Assembly (NCBI GenBank): GCA_045635885.1
Contig: JAZTWO010000005.1
Location: forward strand, 1 to 22,863
Length of the DNA: 22,863 bases
Origin: RGIG4608 sp045635885
GTDB taxonomy: Bacteria; Bacillota; Clostridia; Oscillospirales; CAG-272
Direction: 5' to 3'
The notes below the pieces were generated by a model, which was not told the DNA's origin, made no database searches, and saw only the letters and a list, made by a program, of their open reading frames with translations. Numbering within the stretch: position 1 is the first letter of the stretch; every line of letters starts with the position of its first letter. This document shows positions 5,595 to 13,211 of the stretch, piece by piece. The translations under genes were made by a program, and so were the position numbers.

Positions 5595-6593
5595 TTACTT
5601 GCTCGCCTCTTCGATAGCAACTGCAACAGCAACGGTCATACCAACCATGGGGTTGTTACCTGCGCCGATGAGACCCATCATCTCAACATGGGCGGGAACG
5701 GAAGAAGAGCCTGCGAACTGTGCGTCGCCGTGCATTCTACCGAGTGTATCTGTCATACCGTAGGAAGCGGGACCTGCTGCCATGTTATCGGGGTGAAGTG
5801 TTCTACCTGTACCACCACCGGAAGCAACAGAGAAGTACTTAACGCCGTTTTCTGTACACCATTTCTTGTATGTACCTGCAACGGGGTGCTGGAATCTTGT
5901 GGGGTTAGTGGAGTTACCTGTGATTGAAACGCCTACGTTTTCAAGTCTCATGATAGCAACGCCTTCGGGAACGGAGTCAGAACCGTAGCACTTAACGTCA
6001 GCTCTGGGGCCGTTTGAGAAGGGCTTTTCAGAGAGAACGTGAACTTCCTCAGTATAAGGATCGAACTTTGTTTCAACGTATGTGAAACCGTTGATTCTTG
6101 AAATGATATAAGCTGCGTCCTTACCAAGACCGTTAAGGATAACACGAAGGGGTTTAACTCTTACCTTGTTAGCATTAAGAGCGATTTTGATTGCGCCTTC
6201 AGCTGCTGCGAAGGATTCGTGACCTGCAAGGAAGCAGAAGCACTCTGTTTCTTCAGAAAGAAGCATTGCGCCAAGGTTTCCGTGGCCAAGACCAACCTTA
6301 CGGTTTTCAGCAACGGAGCCGGGGATACAGAAGGACTGAAGTCCGATACCGATAGCAGCGGCTGCGTCGGATGCCTTTGTGCAACCCTTCTTAATTGCGA
6401 TTGCTGCGCCTACTGTATATGCCCACTTTGCGTTTTCAAAGCAGATGGGCTGTGTTTCTTCAACGATCTTGTAGGGGTCGATGCCGTAAGCGTCGCAAAT
6501 TTCCTTACATTCGTCGATGGAGTTGATTCCGTATTCATTAAGAGCCGCAAGGATTTTCGCCTCACGTCTTTCGTAACCTTCAAATTTTGCCAT
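5595..6593 (-). CDS. GGGtGRT protein
   Basis: The 332-residue product contains the motif that names this family, SVASGGGTGRT at residues 255-265, followed by LHPDN. Other features are several Cys (51, 71, 89, 118, 120, 202, 246), glycine-rich loops (GLGHGN at 101-106) and an Ala-rich end (TVAVAVAIEEASK). It has no signal peptide or membrane span. The start follows GGAGGT at 8 nt spacing, and the gene lies 17 nt after the NifU-like gene, so the two form an operon; from what I know of the family this pairing recurs in Clostridia. Its biochemical role is not established. The partner suggests a function in iron-sulfur or metal cofactor assembly, which is inference. Confidence 0.88.
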   Translation of the reverse strand: MAKFEGYERREAKILAALNEYGINSIDECKEICDAYGIDPYKIVEETQPICFENAKWAYTVGAAIAIKKGCTKASDAAAAIGIGLQSFCIPGSVAENRKVGLGHGNLGAMLLSEETECFCFLAGHESFAAAEGAIKIALNANKVRVKPLRVILNGLGKDAAYIISRINGFTYVETKFDPYTEEVHVLSEKPFSNGPRADVKCYGSDSVPEGVAIMRLENVGVSITGNSTNPTRFQHPVAGTYKKWCTENGVKYFSVASGGGTGRTLHPDNMAAGPASYGMTDTLGRMHGDAQFAGSSSVPAHVEMMGLIGAGNNPMVGMTVAVAVAIEEASK

Positions 6594-6610
6594 TGTACGC
6601 TACCTCCTTA

Positions 6611-7327
6611 TTATTCTTTACGGGGGTCAATGTACTTAACAGCATCATTGAATCTTCCGTATGTGCCTTTTGCCTTTTCGTATGCTTCGATGGGTTCACG
6701 TCCCTTCTTAATGAAGTCTGTCATCTTACCAAGAGATACGAATTCATAGCCAATTACTTCGTTGTTTTCGTCAAGAGCCATTCTTGTGCAATAGCCCTCT
6801 GTCATTTCAAGGTAACGAACACCCTTTGCCTTTGTTCCGTACATTGTACCAACCATGGAGCGTTCGCCCTTACCAAGGTCTTCCATACCTGCGCCGATTA
6901 CAAGACCGCCTTCGGAGAATGCGGACTGAGATCTACCGTAAACGATCTGGAGGAAGAGCTCTCTCATAGCTGTGTTGATAGCGTCACAAACAAGGTCTGT
7001 GTTAAGCGCTTCAAGGAGAGTCTTGCCGGGGAGGATTTCTGCTGCCATAGCTGCAGAGTGTGTCATACCGGAGCAGCCGATTGTTTCAACAAGTGCTTCT
7101 TCGATAATACCGTTTTTAACGTTAAGAGAAAGCTTGCAAGCTCCCTGCTGGGGTGCGCACCAGCCCACACCGTGTGTGTAAGCAGAGATGTCGCTAATTT
7201 GTTTTGCCTCTACCCATTTGCCTTCTTCGGGAATGGGAGCAGGACCGTGCTTGGGTCCCTTGGCAATTACGCACATTTCCTGAACCTCACGGCTCATTGC
7301 GTATTCGCATGTAAATTCATTGCTCAT
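6611..7327 (-). CDS. NifU/IscU-like iron-sulfur scaffold domain protein
   Basis: The 238-residue product has the NifU N-terminal type arrangement of cysteines: WCAPQQGAC (Cys57, Cys64) and ETIGCSGMTH (Cys85), the last in the typical GC-x-x-x-x-S setting, followed by the helical segment AAMAAEILPGKTLLEAL. It is longer than a stand-alone IscU (about 130 aa), with a C-terminal extension rich in charged residues ending in YIDPRKE. The start at 7327 follows AAGGAGT. It is the first gene of a two-gene operon with the GGGtGRT gene. The likely role is transient assembly or delivery of Fe-S clusters; which target is served is not visible here. Confidence 0.85.
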   Translation of the reverse strand: MSNEFTCEYAMSREVQEMCVIAKGPKHGPAPIPEEGKWVEAKQISDISAYTHGVGWCAPQQGACKLSLNVKNGIIEEALVETIGCSGMTHSAAMAAEILPGKTLLEALNTDLVCDAINTAMRELFLQIVYGRSQSAFSEGGLVIGAGMEDLGKGERSMVGTMYGTKAKGVRYLEMTEGYCTRMALDENNEVIGYEFVSLGKMTDFIKKGREPIEAYEKAKGTYGRFNDAVKYIDPRKE

Positions 7328-7647
7328 TTTGTTTTACTCCTTATGTAATAAGTTTTAATTTTTTAAAATTTGTTTGTGTTTGGAATGGTCGCTTTTGAAA
7401 AAGCTCCGCAAAACTTTTATCTCATTGGGTTGTGCTGATTTGATACCAATTCGGCTATACTGTTGGTAGCAAATCACAGATTTTCGAATGTATGAGAAAA
7501 TCGTTATGTTCCACTAGTGGAACGATTTGCGCGGAGTTTAGTAGAGTTTTTGCAAACTCTACGGCTACACCTATACCCACTTTTAAAAGTTTTTCGGGGT
7601 GTGGGGCGGTTTTTCAAAAAAGCCCCACATTCTTTTCTAACTATCTA
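7328..7647. other. Structured 320-bp intergenic region
   Basis: No gene is seen. Four inverted repeats occur: TGATTTG/CAAATCA (7436-7442 with 7470-7476) enclosing CCAA/TTGG; the 16-bp palindrome GTTCCACTAGTGGAAC (7508-7523); TAGAGTTT/AAACTCTA (7542-7549 with 7554-7561); and TGTGGGGC/GCCCCACA (7600-7607 with 7622-7629). The last lies 18 bp beyond the pduL stop and is the likely end of that transcript, although the T run is weak. The region is upstream of the NifU-like operon, so part could be a leader. I found no confident promoter. Confidence 0.6.
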
Positions 7648-8217
7648 TTAACCGATAATTTCGCCGTAAACAACACCTGCGCAACCTGCTGCGTTGGACT
7701 CATCAGTGTCGATATGCATAGCTGCTGCGAAGCTGGGGCTAACACGAACAACAACGTCATCAAAGATGAGCGCACGGGGAGTATCAAGTTTAACTTTAAC
7801 GATCTGCTTATCAGAAACGCCGAATTCTTCAGCATCTGCAGGTGTCAAGTGAATGTGACGCTTTGCAGCGATAACGCCTTGAGCAATTTCAACTTCACCA
7901 CAAGGACCACGAAGAATGCACGCACCGCTATTTGCGATGTCGCCGGATTCTCTAACGGGAGCTACAACGCCGATAGAACGAGCGTCTGTGAGAGAAATTT
8001 CAACCTGATCTGCATTACGAGCGGGGCCGAGAACACTCATTTTAAGTGAACCCTTAGGTCCAATAACTTCAACCTTTTCTTCGCAAGCGTACTGACCGGG
8101 CTGAGAAAGATCTTTTTTCTTTGTGAGCTGGTGACCTGCGCCAAAAAGTGTTTCGATTGTGCTCTGAGACAAGTGAAGATGTCTTGCAGAAGTTTCAACT
8201 AAAACTTTGTTTGCCAT
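7648..8217 (-). CDS. pduL: PduL-type phosphate acyltransferase
   Basis: The 189-residue product is a PduL-family phosphotransacylase, which exchanges CoA and phosphate on acetyl- or propanoyl-groups. The zinc-binding histidines are visible in SARHLHLS (His13, His15), AKRHIHLTP (His121, His123) and the C-terminal AAAMHIDTDESNA (His168). The two halves form the duplicated beta-barrel typical of PduL. It lacks the N-terminal extension that targets PduL to microcompartments, and no shell genes are nearby, so it probably acts in the cytoplasm in place of Pta, making acyl-phosphate for an acetate or propionate kinase not in this window. It is monocistronic, read from a promoter at about 8268-8294. 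Confidence 0.93.
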   Translation of the reverse strand: MANKVLVETSARHLHLSQSTIETLFGAGHQLTKKKDLSQPGQYACEEKVEVIGPKGSLKMSVLGPARNADQVEISLTDARSIGVVAPVRESGDIANSGACILRGPCGEVEIAQGVIAAKRHIHLTPADAEEFGVSDKQIVKVKLDTPRALIFDDVVVRVSPSFAAAMHIDTDESNAAGCAGVVYGEIIG

Positions 8218-8267
8218 ATTTTTTACCTCTTTTCAAAGATTGTTGATTTTTTATCATACATAGTTAG

Positions 8268-8294
8268 TATATCATATTTTTTCTTGATTGTAAA
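8268..8294 (-). promoter_or_regulatory. Promoter of pduL
   Basis: On the minus strand: TTTACA (8294-8289), a short 15-bp spacer and TATACT (8273-8268) preceded by TGA. The short spacer may be compensated by the extended -10. Confidence 0.55.
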
Positions 8295-8326
8295 TGTTTT
8301 TTTGATATTTTTTTGTTGTTTAACAA

Positions 8327-8355
8327 ATATTTTTGCTCTATTTTGGCAAAAATAT
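8327..8355. promoter_or_regulatory. Perfect 10-bp inverted repeat between divergent genes
   Basis: ATATTTTTGC (8327-8336) and GCAAAAATAT (8346-8355), 9-bp gap, lie between pduL and the TepA-like gene, about 60 bp before the latter. It could be an operator or a simple hairpin; no T run follows. Confidence 0.4.
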
Positions 8356-8414
8356 ATTAAAATTCCGCCGCCACCCCATTTATCTACATAAAGAAAACAA
8401 TTCAGGAGCGAAAA

Positions 8415-9065
8415 ATGAGCGAAAAGGAAGTAAAAGAATTCGGCACAAATTTAGAAAATGTTAAAGAGGGGAGCAAAGAAAGTGGCATTCAGGTTTTAAC
8501 AATTATCGGTCAAATTGAGGGTCATTACACCCTTGACCAAAACCAAAAAACCACAAAATATGAGCATATTATCCCCTTGCTTGTGGCAATGGAGCAGAGT
8601 GATGATGTGAAGGGCATTTTGATAATTCTTAACACAATGGGTGGGGACGTTGAGGCAGGACTTGGCATAGCGGAGCTAATCGCCTCAATGAAAAAGCCGA
8701 CCGTTTCGTTGGTGATAGGCGGCTCGCATTCAATCGGAGTGCCGATTGCTGTGGCGGCAAAGCGCTCGTTCATTGTGCCAAGCGCAACCATGACCATTCA
8801 CCCGGTGCGAGTTAACGGACTTGTTGTTGGCGCGCCGCAGACCTACAATTATTTTGCGGATATGCAAAAAAGGATTGTTGGGTTCATCTGCCGCCACTCC
8901 CACGCAAGCGAGCAGGCGATTAATGAAATGATGATGCGCCCCGATATGCTTGCAACCGACGTTGGAACGGTGCTTGAGGGCAGGGAGGCGGTCGATTGCG
9001 GACTGATTGACCGCATTGGCGGTCTTGCCGACGCCTTAAGGGAGCTGAAAAAAATGTCGAAATAG
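8415..9065 (+). CDS. TepA-like ClpP-family serine protease
   Basis: The 216-residue product is a ClpP/crotonase-fold protein of the TepA (YmfB) type. It shows the oxyanion loop NTMGGDVEAG (about 73-82), the nucleophile region GGSHSIGVP with Ser106, and the catalytic-histidine strand MTIHPVR with His129; the C-terminus GREAVDCGLIDRIGGL matches the ClpP handle-end motif. No signal peptide is present. TepA homologues are linked to protein export and to sporulation in Firmicutes; here the usual ftsK/spoIIIE neighbours are absent. The start has CAGGAG at 6 nt. It precedes mnmE by 111 bp, but mnmE has its own promoter. Confidence 0.88.
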   Translation: MSEKEVKEFGTNLENVKEGSKESGIQVLTIIGQIEGHYTLDQNQKTTKYEHIIPLLVAMEQSDDVKGILIILNTMGGDVEAGLGIAELIASMKKPTVSLVIGGSHSIGVPIAVAAKRSFIVPSATMTIHPVRVNGLVVGAPQTYNYFADMQKRIVGFICRHSHASEQAINEMMMRPDMLATDVGTVLEGREAVDCGLIDRIGGLADALRELKKMSK

Positions 9066-9114
9066 CCCGAATTTGTCAAAGAGATATAAACTATCGCTTT
9101 TTCTTGTCGCAACA

Positions 9115-9143
9115 TTGACAAATTGTCGCCAATCTGCTATAAT
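9115..9143 (+). promoter_or_regulatory. Promoter of mnmE
   Basis: TTGACA (9115-9120), a 17-bp spacer and TATAAT (9138-9143) preceded by TGC: a consensus sigma-A promoter with extended -10. Confidence 0.85.
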
Positions 9144-9176
9144 CAATAGGATAATTCTTGTTTTTGAGAGGCAAAA

Positions 9177-10556
9177 ATGAATTTTTACGATACAATTGCA
9201 GCCCTTTCAAGTCCTGTTGGCAAGGGCGGAGTGGCGGTTATCAGAATTTCGGGCAACGAGGCGTTTGAAATTGCCGAGCGTGTTTTCAAATCAGCATCGG
9301 GCAAAAGCTTTTCTGAAATCAAACCGAATATGATGACTTACGGATGGATTATTTCCGAAGAAAAAATAATAGATGACGGCCTTTGCGTTAAATTCTGCTC
9401 CCCAAGGTCATTTACGGGCGAGGACACCGTCGAAATCAACTGTCACGGTGGCATTTTTATCACGCAAAAGGTGCTTTCTGCGGTTTTTTCTGCAGGGGCA
9501 AGACCTGCCGTGGCAGGCGAATTTACTCGCCGTGCGTTTGTGAATGGCAAAATGGCGCTTTCTCAGGCAGAGGCGCTTGGCACCTTGCTTGAGGCGAAGA
9601 ATGACGAGCAGGTGACCTTGGCTCGCTCTGCGATGGGCGGCAAAATTAAAGACGCCTGCGAAAAGCTCTATTCACAGCTTGTGGCACTTGTTGCGCAGGT
9701 TTATGCAAAGGTTGACTATCCTGAAGAGGATCTTGCAGATATGGATTCTTCAGAGATGAGTGATGCATTGCGCAATCTTCTTTCCGATGTCAATGCACTC
9801 AAATCCACCTATAAAACGGGCCATGCGGTTATGGAGGGTATTCGCACCGTTATCTGCGGCAAGCCCAACGTTGGCAAGAGCAGTCTATATAATAAGCTTG
9901 TTGGCAGAGATGCGGCAATCGTAACCGAAATCGAGGGCACAACACGTGACATTTTAAGCGAAACCGTTTCGCTTGGCAGGGTAACGCTTCGACTTGTCGA
10001 CACGGCAGGAATTCGAGATACCGACGACGTTGTTGAAAAAATCGGTGTCGAAAGAGCGCTAAAATCCCTTGAAGAAGCCGAGCTTGTCCTTGCGGTGTTT
10101 GACAACTCCCGTGAGCTTGATGGCGAAGATTTAGAGATAATTGACGCAATTTACGGCAAAAACGCAACAAAGATTGCGCTCATCAATAAAAATGACGAAG
10201 AAACTCGCCTTAACGAAGACGTTCTCAAAGAGAAATTCGACCACGTTTTGCGAATTTCCGCAAAGAATGACGATGGCATCGACCACCTTCGTGCTTTGGT
10301 TGAGGATATGTATATAAACGAGCAAATTGACACTCAAAACGACGCAATTCTAATCAATGCACGTCAACACGCATCCCTTGTTCAAACCGAAAAGCATCTT
10401 TCTTTGGCACTTGAGGCACTTGAGTGTGGGCTTTCACCCGACTTGGCAGGCGTTGACATAGAGCTTGCAATGTCCCACCTCTCCGAAATTGACGGACGAG
10501 AGGTTGACGAAGACATAGTTGCGCAGATTTTTTCGCATTTCTGCGTGGGAAAATAA
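9177..10556 (+). CDS. mnmE: tRNA modification GTPase MnmE
   Basis: MnmE with MnmG installs the (carboxymethyl)aminomethyl group at C5 of wobble uridine 34 in several tRNAs, using methylene-tetrahydrofolate. All parts are present in 459 residues, the usual length: the N-terminal folate-binding domain (DTIAALSSPVGKGGVAVIR), a helical domain, an inserted G domain with GKPNVGKS (228-235), DTAGIRD (275-281) and NKND (337-340), and the conserved C-terminal FCVGK containing the catalytic Cys456. It is away from the rnpA/yidC/jag cluster where it often lies in Firmicutes. It has its own promoter and terminator; no mnmG is in view. Confidence 0.97.
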   Translation: MNFYDTIAALSSPVGKGGVAVIRISGNEAFEIAERVFKSASGKSFSEIKPNMMTYGWIISEEKIIDDGLCVKFCSPRSFTGEDTVEINCHGGIFITQKVLSAVFSAGARPAVAGEFTRRAFVNGKMALSQAEALGTLLEAKNDEQVTLARSAMGGKIKDACEKLYSQLVALVAQVYAKVDYPEEDLADMDSSEMSDALRNLLSDVNALKSTYKTGHAVMEGIRTVICGKPNVGKSSLYNKLVGRDAAIVTEIEGTTRDILSETVSLGRVTLRLVDTAGIRDTDDVVEKIGVERALKSLEEAELVLAVFDNSRELDGEDLEIIDAIYGKNATKIALINKNDEETRLNEDVLKEKFDHVLRISAKNDDGIDHLRALVEDMYINEQIDTQNDAILINARQHASLVQTEKHLSLALEALECGLSPDLAGVDIELAMSHLSEIDGREVDEDIVAQIFSHFCVGK

Positions 10557-10560
10557 AGAA

Positions 10561-10592
10561 TAGAGAACGGAAAAATCCGTTCTCTATATTTT
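10561..10592. terminator. Bidirectional terminator between mnmE and a convergent gene
   Basis: TAGAGAACGGA (10561-10571) against TCCGTTCTCTA (10576-10586), then TATTTTTTAG on the plus strand and a T-rich TTCTTTATTTT on the minus strand, so it can end both mnmE and the gene at 10593-11714. Confidence 0.85.
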
Positions 10593-11714
10593 TTAGTTGT
10601 GGGGGCAGGGGCAAACGTTACCAATCGCCTTTTCAAGACATCTGTTTGCCTCCACAAGATTAAAAACGTTCAGCCACGCCTCAATTTCAAGCGCAATTTC
10701 TTCAAGGAATGCCCTTGTTGCTCCTTCTGCCACGGCAATCAACTCGCAAATCTGCGCTCTTATGCAGTCCGCGCAGTTGTGTGGGGGAGTTGCCAATTCT
10801 TCCATGTGTTTGATGTAGGAATCAAGCAAGGCGCGTGCTTCAAGAGTTTCTGCGTCAAGTACGTCGGTTGCTTCAAGCGCATTTTCAAGATTTTCCCACG
10901 CAAGCATTGCGCCCTTAAGCGAGGTTGCAAGTGTTATGGGCAAATCCACTGCCTCAACTTCTTTGATAAATGCGTTTGCCAAGTCCTTTTCTTCGTCGGC
11001 ATCAAGCATTGCAAAAATTGTGGCAAGTTCCTTGTCAAATCCCAATTTTGCAAAGGAATCCAAAACTGCAAAATTCTCTGCAAACGTGTTGTAGTAGGCA
11101 AGGGCGTCCTCATAAGTGGCTACGTCCTCGGGGAAAAGCACTCCGTCTGCCCTAACTGTGTCAATTTTACCTTGCATAATCACGTCAAATCTCTTTGAAT
11201 CAAGGGCGGTGATGCTTTTAACAAATTCGTCGGCAACATTTTTGGGGTTGGATGAACGAATTATGGTGTAAAAGGCATCCATCATCCTTTCATGAATTCC
11301 GTCAAGTGTGCCTGTGGGATAAAGATGGGAATCGTTCATAAGGTCGTTGTATGCGCTATTTACCTTTTCAAAAGCTTCTCTAACGTTGGGGGTGGCATTG
11401 TCCCACGAGTTAAGTATTTCTTGATATTTTTTAATTTCCTCTTTGTTCTTTTCAATTTCTTTTTCGTTTTCCTTTAGCTGTTGTTTGTTGCTTTCAAGCT
11501 CGGATTTGTAATTTTCAACGTCCTTTGAGGTGTCGTTAAGGGCGGAATTAAGTGAATCGATATGCTCATACAAAGAATCAATTCTACCCTTGGCATCACC
11601 GTTTTGGGCTTTCATTTCTTTAATTGCCACGGATTGAACGATAATGGAAATTCCAAGCGCCAAAATAATGACAAGCGAAATTAAAGCAATTAATGTGTTT
11701 TTGTTTTTTAACAT
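10593..11714 (-). CDS. Membrane-anchored coiled-coil protein, unknown function
   Basis: The start is ATG 11714, with AGGAGGT 6 nt upstream; a longer frame reaching 12005 overlaps the divergent ahcY gene and lacks this site. The 373-residue product has a signal-anchor at residues 8-28, a coiled coil rich in Lys, Glu, Asn and Gln at about 30-100 (with repeated NKEEIKKYQE-like heptads), and an all-alpha extracytoplasmic domain of about 260 residues. Five cysteines cluster near the end (NCADCIRAQIC, then CPC). The design resembles a periplasm-side spacer or sensor; I do not recognise a family. Two direct AAGAAATATT copies (11764-11773, 11781-11790) lie upstream in its leader. Confidence 0.75.
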   Translation of the reverse strand: MLKNKNTLIALISLVIILALGISIIVQSVAIKEMKAQNGDAKGRIDSLYEHIDSLNSALNDTSKDVENYKSELESNKQQLKENEKEIEKNKEEIKKYQEILNSWDNATPNVREAFEKVNSAYNDLMNDSHLYPTGTLDGIHERMMDAFYTIIRSSNPKNVADEFVKSITALDSKRFDVIMQGKIDTVRADGVLFPEDVATYEDALAYYNTFAENFAVLDSFAKLGFDKELATIFAMLDADEEKDLANAFIKEVEAVDLPITLATSLKGAMLAWENLENALEATDVLDAETLEARALLDSYIKHMEELATPPHNCADCIRAQICELIAVAEGATRAFLEEIALEIEAWLNVFNLVEANRCLEKAIGNVCPCPHN

Positions 11715-11888
11715 TCTAAAACCTCCTAAAATTATTACATTTTTATTATATATGGCATTTTGCAAGAAATATTCATCTCCAAGAAATATTGTGGAAAAAA
11801 TTAGCATTTTCTCACCCTGTGCCACTCGACGACCCACCCCGAAGGCAAACCAACTTCTCCCCCCCTCCCAATTTGTTAAAAAACCCTC

Positions 11889-11917
11889 TTGCAATAATGT
11901 GCAAACTATGGTAATAT
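11889..11917 (+). promoter_or_regulatory. Promoter of ahcY
   Basis: TTGCAA (11889-11894), a 17-bp spacer and TAATAT (11912-11917) preceded by TGG. Start expected near 11924, 35 nt before ATG 11959. Confidence 0.6.
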
Positions 11918-11958
11918 TATTATGTATATAATTTTCTACTAAAAAAGGAGAAGCAAAA

Positions 11959-13200
11959 ATGAGCGATATTAAAGACATTAAGCTTGCCCCCTCGGGACAT
12001 GACAAAATAAATTGGGTGGCATCTTATATGCCCATTCTTAACACAATTAAGGCAGATTTTGAAAAAAATCAGCCATTCAAGGGGCTCAAAATTTCAATGT
12101 CCATTCACCTTGAAGCAAAAACTGCATATCTTGCAAAGGTGCTTAAGGCAGGTGGAGCAGAGGTTTGGGTAACAGGATGCAATCCCCTCTCAACTCAGGA
12201 CGACGTTGCGGCGGCACTTGTTGAGGATGGATTTGAAGTAAACGCTTGGCGTGGTGTTTCAAACGAGCAATATGAGGCGCATCTTATCAAAACACTTTCA
12301 CTTTGCCCCGATCTTATGATTGATGATGGTGGTGACCTCACACATCTTATTCACGGACAGTGCAGAGATTACGCAAAGAATCTTATCGGTGGTTGTGAAG
12401 AAACAACAACAGGTATTCACCGTCTTTTCGCTCGTGAGCGAGCAGGCCTTCTTGACTACCCAATGATTGACGTAAATGATGCTGATTGTAAGCATCTTTT
12501 CGACAATCGTTATGGCACAGGACAATCCACACTTGACGGAATTATGAATTCCACAAACCTCATCATCGCAGGCAAGACCGTTGTTATTGCGGGCTACGGC
12601 TGGTGTGGCAAGGGTATGGCTATGCGTGCAAAGGGCATGGGCGCTGTGGTGGTTGTTACCGAAATCGACCCCATCAAAGCACTTGAAGCTACAATGGACG
12701 GTTTTTCAGTTATGCCCATGGACGAAGCGGCTAAAATTGGCGATCTTTTCGTAACACTCACGGGCTGCAAGGACGTTATCCGTCGTGAGCATCTTGAGGT
12801 TATGAAGGACGGCGCACTCCTTTCAAACAGTGGCCACTTCGACGTTGAAATTGACAAAATCGCCCTTTCTGAGATGGCAGTTGAAGAGTGGGATAGAAAG
12901 CCCAACATTCGCGGCTATAGAATGGCAGACGGAAGAATTCTCAATCTTCTTGCAGAGGGACGCCTTGTGAACCTTGCCGCAGGCAACGGTCACCCTGCAG
13001 AAATTATGGATATGTCCTTTGCAATTCAGGCAAAGGGACTTGAATATCTTGCGAAAAACCGTGGCAAGCTTGAAAACAAGGTTTACGCAGTGCCACAGGA
13101 AATCGACCGTGAGGTAGCTGAAATCAAGCTTCGCTCTAACGGAATTAAAATTGACTATCTTTCTGACGAGCAAAAGGCATATCTTGAAGCCGCAGAATAA
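11959..13200 (+). CDS. ahcY: Adenosylhomocysteinase
   Basis: It catalyses reversible hydrolysis of S-adenosylhomocysteine to adenosine and homocysteine with tightly bound NAD, keeping methylation reactions free of product inhibition. Diagnostic segments are DDGGDLTHL (about 114-122), GCEETTTGIHRL (145-156), NDADCKHLFDNRYGTGQS, the NAD-binding GYGWCGKG (212-219) and SNSGHFDVEID. The length, 413 aa, fits the bacterial/archaeal form without the plant-type insertion. AAGGAG precedes the start. The following GH25 gene begins 11 nt after the stop codon, so the two may be co-transcribed although their functions seem unrelated. Confidence 0.97.
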   Translation: MSDIKDIKLAPSGHDKINWVASYMPILNTIKADFEKNQPFKGLKISMSIHLEAKTAYLAKVLKAGGAEVWVTGCNPLSTQDDVAAALVEDGFEVNAWRGVSNEQYEAHLIKTLSLCPDLMIDDGGDLTHLIHGQCRDYAKNLIGGCEETTTGIHRLFARERAGLLDYPMIDVNDADCKHLFDNRYGTGQSTLDGIMNSTNLIIAGKTVVIAGYGWCGKGMAMRAKGMGAVVVVTEIDPIKALEATMDGFSVMPMDEAAKIGDLFVTLTGCKDVIRREHLEVMKDGALLSNSGHFDVEIDKIALSEMAVEEWDRKPNIRGYRMADGRILNLLAEGRLVNLAAGNGHPAEIMDMSFAIQAKGLEYLAKNRGKLENKVYAVPQEIDREVAEIKLRSNGIKIDYLSDEQKAYLEAAE

Positions 13201-13211
13201 TTGAAAACAAA

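Noticed and set aside
6219..7348. Two long plus-strand frames (6219-6749, 6587-7348) opposite the GGGtGRT and NifU-like genes
   Set aside because: They mirror strongly supported minus-strand genes, lack ribosome sites and have the Cys/Phe-rich composition of antisense frames.
11715..12005. N-terminal extension of the coiled-coil protein by 97 codons
   Set aside because: It overlaps the divergent ahcY start, and the internal ATG at 11714 has a perfect ribosome site and signal-anchor.
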